From Halodesulfovibrio marinisediminis DSM 17456 (GTDB lineage: Bacteria > Desulfobacterota > Desulfovibrionia > Desulfovibrionales > Desulfovibrionaceae): DNA of 64,000 bases. The number at the start of each line of letters is the position of its first letter. Position 1 is the stretch's first letter. Location: assembly GCF_900129975.1 (NCBI RefSeq), contig NZ_FSRG01000005.1:434001-498000 (forward strand). The letters are read 5' to 3'. The notes beneath the pieces were generated by a model. That model worked only from the letters and a program-made list of their open reading frames with translations, was not told the DNA's origin and ran no database searches. The position numbers were made by a program, and so were the translations under genes. Below, piece by piece: positions 60,549-64,000 of the stretch.

Positions 60549-60883
60549 TGCGTTAATGGGGTAAGTTTATTTCGCCGAAGTTTTCATTCTATCTAGTCAG
60601 CAAAAGAAGACAGAAAATCTTCGCAAGAAGTGTCCTGTAGATTCGTCTGAGGGATTTTTTTATACGCGGTATGGGGTAAATCGGAGTGTTTTTCGGAGAA
60701 CAAGCATTAATTTTGATAAAAAAATGAATGATAAGCAGTATGGAAAACGATTTCTTTCCTGCTAACTGTCTGAGAATGAAGAATAATATTTGTATATAAA
60801 ATTTTTTCATGAAAAAGGTTAATTCTTTGAATTTTACTTTGTAGGTGGCAAGGCATAGATATGTCTCAACGGAGGGAAACGAG

Positions 60884-61000
60884 ATGAAATACGTAATGAA
60901 TGTTTGGAAAAAATTTGAAAATGCTTTGGTAGACGCAACATTTGCTGAAGTAGGTTGCGGAACCGTTTGTACTTGCTGCAACAAACGTTGCGGAAAGTAG
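60884..61000 (+). CDS. Small cysteine-rich peptide, copy 3
   Basis: 38 residues, one change from copies 1 and 2 (Ile28 to Val). Its leader contains a TAG in the frame that is open in copies 1 and 2, which shows that the true start is the ATG after AACGGAGGGAAACGAG. Confidence 0.8.
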   Translation: MKYVMNVWKKFENALVDATFAEVGCGTVCTCCNKRCGK

Positions 61001-61024
61001 AAAAAGCACCTTAGGGTGCTTTTC
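61001..61024 (+). terminator. Terminator of peptide copy 3
   Basis: AAAAGCACC TTA GGGTGCTTTT: both stem strands changed together relative to copies 1 and 2. Confidence 0.85.
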
Positions 61025-61350
61025 TGCGTTTGTGGGGTAAGTTTATTTCGCCGAAGATTTCATTTTATCTAGTCAGCAAAAAGAAGACAGAAAGTCTTCG
61101 CAAGAAGTGTCCTGTAGATTCATCTGCGGGATTTTTTATTTGATAAAGACGCTACATTTTTTTTGGTGAAGTTATACTTTTAAGAAAAACAGTGTGTGTT
61201 CTTCCTGTTTTTTAGATGCCTTTTCTCGCTAACTCTTTGATACCAAGGGCTAAAAGGATATCATAAAAAAATATTATGGAATGAATGAATTCTTTGAATT
61301 TTACTTTCTGATTGCCGAGGCATAGAAGTAGGTCAACGGAGGGAAACAAA

Positions 61351-61464
61351 ATGAAATACATCAAAAGTGCATGGAAACGATTTGAGAATGCTTTAGTAGA
61401 CGCAACCTTTGCAGAAGTAGGTTGTGGAAGAATTTGTACTGGCTGCAAACGTTGCGGAAAGTAG
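61351..61464 (+). CDS. Small cysteine-rich peptide, copy 4 (diverged)
   Basis: 37 residues: MKYIKSAWKRFENALVDA, then TFAEVGCGRICTGCKRCGK. Four Cys at 25, 29, 32 and 35 in a C-x3-C-x2-C-x2-C pattern, one Cys fewer than copies 1-3. The central TFAEVGCG is unchanged, and the aligned N-terminal aromatic/basic residues are kept, so the protein appears constrained. Confidence 0.8.
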   Translation: MKYIKSAWKRFENALVDATFAEVGCGRICTGCKRCGK

Positions 61465-61494
61465 AAAAAGCGCCTTAGGGCGCTTTTCTTTTTT
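61465..61494 (+). terminator. Terminator of peptide copy 4
   Basis: AAAAGCGCC TTA GGGCGCTTTT then CTTTTTTT. Confidence 0.88.
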
Positions 61495-61570
61495 TATCTA
61501 GACAAAAAACACAGAGCGTGAAAGTTTTCACTATTTATCTTTTTCATTTGTTCTGAATCTTCAAAAATAG

Positions 61571-61617
61571 ATAATGCATCTTTGTCTCCTGTAGAGTTAT
61601 TTCTACAGGTTTTTTTC
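61571..61617 (+). terminator. Second hairpin of unit 4
   Basis: CTCCTGTAGA..TCTACAGG with T7. The 3' arm has changed to keep pairing where units 1-3 have G-U pairs. Confidence 0.55.
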
Positions 61618-61848
61618 TGCCCAATTCTGAACTGCTAAAGTAGGAAATAATAAATACAGAGTGAAAACTGCATGCAAGTAGCAAAATAAAATTTATTTTT
61701 GAATGTTTTTAGGTTTGCCTACCCGCTAACCCTTTAATACCAAGGATAAAAAGGGTTACATAAAAAAAATTCATGGAGAAGCTAAAAAGTTTGAATTTTA
61801 CTTCGACCATAGTCAGGCATAGATACGTTTCCAACGGAGGACATAGCC

Positions 61849-61962
61849 ATGAAATACATTATGAGTGCTTGGAAAAAATTTGAGGATGCTTTGGTAGACG
61901 TAACTTTCGCAGAAGTAGGTTGCGGAACCATGTGTACTGGCTGCAAGCGTTGCAGAAAGTAA
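61849..61962 (+). CDS. Small cysteine-rich peptide, copy 5 (diverged)
   Basis: 37 residues: MKYIMSAWKKFEDALVDV, then TFAEVGCGTMCTGCKRCRK, with the same four-Cys pattern as copy 4. CAACGGAGGACATAGCC precedes the ATG. Last copy of the array, 128 bp before the C_GCAxxG_C_C-type gene. Confidence 0.8.
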   Translation: MKYIMSAWKKFEDALVDVTFAEVGCGTMCTGCKRCRK

Positions 61963-61988
61963 AAAGTGCCGAAAGGCACTTTTTTTTT
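61961..61988 (+). terminator. Terminator of peptide copy 5
   Basis: AAAAAGTGCC GAAA GGCACTTTTTTTTT; again stem changes are compensated. Confidence 0.9.
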
Positions 61989-62090
61989 GCCTGATGATAA
62001 AATTTTACGGGTAGCGCTTGACTTTGAACGCTTTTGGCAGGCACCAATTGGTCTCAAAGATGGTACTCAATAAATCAGGTAGGAGAGATG

Positions 62091-62855
62091 ATGACACTTT
62101 CATCAGAAAACACAGTGCAGGAAGTTTTAGCGCAAATGGGCGCTCCTACACCTGCTGACCGTAAAAAAAAGAAGGTCACACTGGAAACCACATTTCCGGA
62201 CAGCCCTGCATGGCAGCCACAGCCTGTTGATTCTGCAAAAGCTGAGCGCATGGCTTACGATGGTTGTATCGGGGGATACGGCTGCTGTTATGCTGCGTTC
62301 TATAGCATCATCGGTCAGATGGCTGAAAAACACGGTGCGCCTTACAAAGATTTTCCGTTTCACTCCATGAAGGCTGGACGTTCCGGTATCGGTGGCTGGA
62401 AATCCACTTGTGGTGCGTTGATCGGTGCAGCGTTTGCCTACGGCATGTTTTACGAGAAGAAAGAGCACAATGAACTTGTACGTGAACTCTTTCATTGGCA
62501 TGACATAACTGAGCTGCCTGTTTACCGTCCTAAAACGAACTGTAAGCTTGATGTGGATATTCCAAGTAGCATTAGTGGCTCTGTTTTATGCACAACTTCC
62601 AAAGCGCGCTGGGCGTACGCATCAGGATTCCCTATAAAGTCCAAAGAATGTTCTGAGCGTTGCGCACGCCTTACTGCAGATGTCGCTCGTAAGGCTGTTG
62701 AGATTTTTAACGCAAAAATCGATGGAACCTTTGTTTCGACCGTGGATAAGAATGTAGAAATGGCGTGTGAAGTCAGTGAACCTTCTTCAGAGGGTGATGC
62801 TGCATCCGTCATTCTTGTAAAGCAGCCTGAATTCCGCTCTGTAAAAGCTAGCTAG
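62091..62855 (+). CDS. C_GCAxxG_C_C-type redox protein
   Basis: 254 residues. The central region has CIGGYGCCYAAFYSIIGQM, then STCGALIGAAFAYGMFYE, a Cys and Gly pattern related to the C_GCAxxG_C_C family of probable redox proteins; further Cys occur near residues 155, 175 and 195 (TNCKLDVD, VLCTTSKARW, ECSERCARL). The N-terminal 60 residues are hydrophilic. Two adjacent ATGs exist; the second (62091) has better spacing to AGGAGAG. It might be lipid- or haem-free and cytosolic or exported by an unusual route; no clear signal peptide. It could be linked to the cysteine-rich peptides just upstream (inference). Confidence 0.75.
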   Translation: MTLSSENTVQEVLAQMGAPTPADRKKKKVTLETTFPDSPAWQPQPVDSAKAERMAYDGCIGGYGCCYAAFYSIIGQMAEKHGAPYKDFPFHSMKAGRSGIGGWKSTCGALIGAAFAYGMFYEKKEHNELVRELFHWHDITELPVYRPKTNCKLDVDIPSSISGSVLCTTSKARWAYASGFPIKSKECSERCARLTADVARKAVEIFNAKIDGTFVSTVDKNVEMACEVSEPSSEGDAASVILVKQPEFRSVKAS

Positions 62856-63030
62856 TTTTGCGAGATTAAGCCTTCGTAATTTTTTATTTCTGGTGGGGTA
62901 AGTGTTTGCTTTAGTAGCTAGCTATACCCTCTGATACCTATTGTTTTGGAACAAGCTTCGTTGTATCCCACGTAGGCTAGGAGCCCGTGTTTTTTTGGCT
63001 TCACAGCATATACAGAATTTCCTTTCGATA

Positions 63031-63070
63031 AAAAAAGGGTTGTCCTTCATATGAAGGACAACCCTTTTTA
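63031..63070. terminator. Bidirectional terminator between the C_GCAxxG gene and cooF
   Basis: Near-continuous 36-bp palindrome AAAAGGGTTGTCCTTCAT / ATGAAGGACAACCCTTTT. Confidence 0.9.
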
Positions 63071-63091
63071 TTGGTCTAGGGACTAGCGATG

Positions 63092-63661
63092 CTAGTTGAG
63101 AGGCTGAGCTTCTTCTGCACTTGTTTCGAGACAACCGCGTGCAGCTTCTTCTGCTTTCTGAGCCTGGTATTCGTGGATTTCTACGAACTTGATAGCGCCA
63201 AACTTACATGCTTTGGCACATGCAGTGAGTTCTTCGCCATTTTTAGCACGCCACTCGGAGCACTGGTCGCATTTGATAGCAACTTTGCGGGAGGTAGGTG
63301 CTGTATCGCCGATGATAGGTTCGTTGTGGTCAACGCTAACAGCGCCGAACGGACAAACCATTACGCACATTTTACAACCAACGCAGAGCTGCTGGCGAAC
63401 ACGAACCATACCTGGCTCACGAACGAGAGCTGCTGTAGGACAAACACGTGCACAAGGTGCGTTGTGGCACTGGTGGCACTGTACAGGAACTTTAGCTTTC
63501 TCAATTTTACATACTTTGATGCGGCTTAAGTTAGTAGCTTTGTTCTTAATGATTTCTTTACGGGTGAGGTTGGTGTGCGCTTCGACACAAGCGATTTCAC
63601 ATTTTTTACAGCCTTTACATTTCTCTGCGTCAACAACCAATGCGTACTCTTTAATTTCCAT
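63092..63661 (-). CDS. cooF: CooF-like 4Fe-4S electron-transfer protein
   Basis: Ferredoxin-type protein of 189 residues with four 4Fe-4S motifs: CKGCKKCEIAC, CHQCHNAPCARVCP, CVGCKMCVMVCP and CDQCSEWR..CAKAC. It resembles CooF and HydN/HycB-type subunits that carry electrons to or from NiFe hydrogenases or CO dehydrogenase. The ATG at 63661 has AAGGATG 7 bp upstream. It overlaps hypA by 11 bp. In Desulfovibrio, coo hydrogenase operons end in this hypA-cooF order (recollection), so the rest of the operon probably lies to the right. Confidence 0.87.
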   Translation of the reverse strand: MEIKEYALVVDAEKCKGCKKCEIACVEAHTNLTRKEIIKNKATNLSRIKVCKIEKAKVPVQCHQCHNAPCARVCPTAALVREPGMVRVRQQLCVGCKMCVMVCPFGAVSVDHNEPIIGDTAPTSRKVAIKCDQCSEWRAKNGEELTACAKACKFGAIKFVEIHEYQAQKAEEAARGCLETSAEEAQPLN

Positions 63662-64000
63662 AAGAATCATCCTTATTAACAGGTTCCACTTCGAGACTTT
63701 TTACTTGTAATTCCCGACCGGTAACCATTGTGAGATTTGTATTTGAACATCGCGGACATGCGTCCGCGACGCGTTTTTCGAACGTGTAGTGACACTCTTT
63801 GCATTTCCAGCTTGCCGGAACATCAATGAATGTCAGTTTTACACCTTTAAGAGGAGTGTTTTCTGTGCAGACTTCAAAGCATCCTTTGAGGGTGTGCTTT
63901 TCTATGCAGGTATGTTCACCAATTTCTATGCGGATTTCGCGCACGATTACGTCTTTATCCTTAACGGTCTCGTTGACGATGGTGATCATACTTTGGGTAA
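63651..64000 (-). CDS. hypA: Hydrogenase nickel-insertion protein HypA (5' end outside window)
   Basis: Nickel chaperone for NiFe hydrogenase maturation. The frame reads through the window edge: before the ATG at 63989 it has Thr-Gln-Ser, matching the usual HypA start (Met-His-Glu..AQSMI), so the true start is beyond 64000. The Zn motif CKECHYTFEKRVADACPRCS is intact. It overlaps the cooF start. Its pairing with cooF points to a dedicated HypA for the Coo-type hydrogenase. Confidence 0.88.
   Translation of the reverse strand, partial: TQSMITIVNETVKDKDVIVREIRIEIGEHTCIEKHTLKGCFEVCTENTPLKGVKLTFIDVPASWKCKECHYTFEKRVADACPRCSNTNLTMVTGRELQVKSLEVEPVNKDDSYGN

Larger units (their letters stand above)
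59840..61988 (+). repeat. Five-fold tandem array of small cysteine-rich peptide genes
   Basis: Five units with start codons at 59931, 60408, 60884, 61351 and 61849 (spacing 477, 476, 467 and 498 bp). Units 1-3 are nearly identical over their whole length; 4 and 5 have diverged. Each unit has TTTGAATTTTACTT, 12 variable bases, GGCATAGA, then AACGGAGG, the ORF, and a GC hairpin with T run. In units 1-4 a second hairpin follows about 110 bp later (TCCTGTAGA..TCT..GGA with T run); units 1-3 also have GAAGA(C)..TCTTC between the two. The terminator stem shows base-pair covariation (GCGCC/GGCGC, GCACC/GGTGC, GTGCC/GGCAC). Confidence 0.92.

Noticed and set aside
1-64000. CRISPR arrays, insertion sequences, 16S/23S rRNA
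   Set aside because: No regularly spaced short repeats, transposase genes or large rRNA segments found by eye; the only tandem repeat is the 476-bp peptide array.

Overview
The window looks like a chromosomal segment of a marine sulfate-reducing bacterium of the Desulfovibrionaceae, most like Halodesulfovibrio. This rests on an inferred family resemblance: a Desulfovibrio-type 179-residue bacterioferritin, a CooF/HypA pair from a Coo-type hydrogenase operon, ferredoxin-thioredoxin reductase, selenocysteine synthase, TRAP transport, several sigma-54 activators and Desulfovibrio-style intergenic repeats. No database search was possible.

Layout. 1-5551: partial metallophosphoesterase, aldo/keto reductase, glycerophosphodiester phosphodiesterase, and an O-antigen ligase/GT25 pair. 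6182-27928: a bacterial microcompartment (BMC) region. It holds an iron alcohol dehydrogenase, an amidohydrolase-fold protein with a C-terminal encapsulation-like helix, the operon eutQ-like/phosphotransacylase/BMC-H/pduS-like/BMC-T/BMC-H/BMC-H/BMC-P/aldehyde dehydrogenase/eutJ, a nitrilase-like gene, a DctPQM TRAP transporter, a 1229-residue hybrid kinase and a sigma-54 response regulator. Sigma-54-like promoters lie before the adh, amidohydrolase, eutQ-like and dctP genes, with recurring TGCR-N4-TGCA sites, so the region reads as one regulon. No B12 lyase, diol dehydratase or glycyl radical enzyme is present; the true substrate is unknown. 28072-35000: Hsp20, a TetR/flavodoxin-ferredoxin pair, a lipoprotein, a hydrolase, a small ORF and a GGDEF-EAL protein. 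35549-47327: tRNA-Arg(UCU), folC, selA, M18 aminopeptidase, a second iron ADH, bioMY, a methyltransferase, nikR-folE2, bfr and an Xaa-Pro aminopeptidase.

47431-49229: a candidate small RNA with a sigma-54-like promoter, upstream boxes of the form TTGCA-N3-TGCAA (the form known for Vibrio LuxO) and an intrinsic terminator, next to a 449-residue sigma-54 activator whose receiver lacks the phospho-aspartate. The arrangement resembles LuxO/Qrr. 49335-57783: MscS channel, an unknown protein, a YeiH-type membrane protein with a sigma-54-like promoter, and a two-component system whose sensor carries a CXXCH haem-c motif. 58088-59674: ferredoxin-thioredoxin reductase and an SGNH hydrolase. 59840-61988: five tandem copies of a unit of roughly 470-500 bp, each with promoter-like boxes, a strong Shine-Dalgarno, a 37-38 residue cysteine-rich peptide gene and a hairpin terminator with covariation. 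62091-64000: a C_GCAxxG_C_C-type redox protein, cooF and the 3' part of hypA.

The strongest candidates for something undescribed are the five-copy peptide array, the LuxO/Qrr-like small RNA locus, and the microcompartment with its unusual amidohydrolase cargo.
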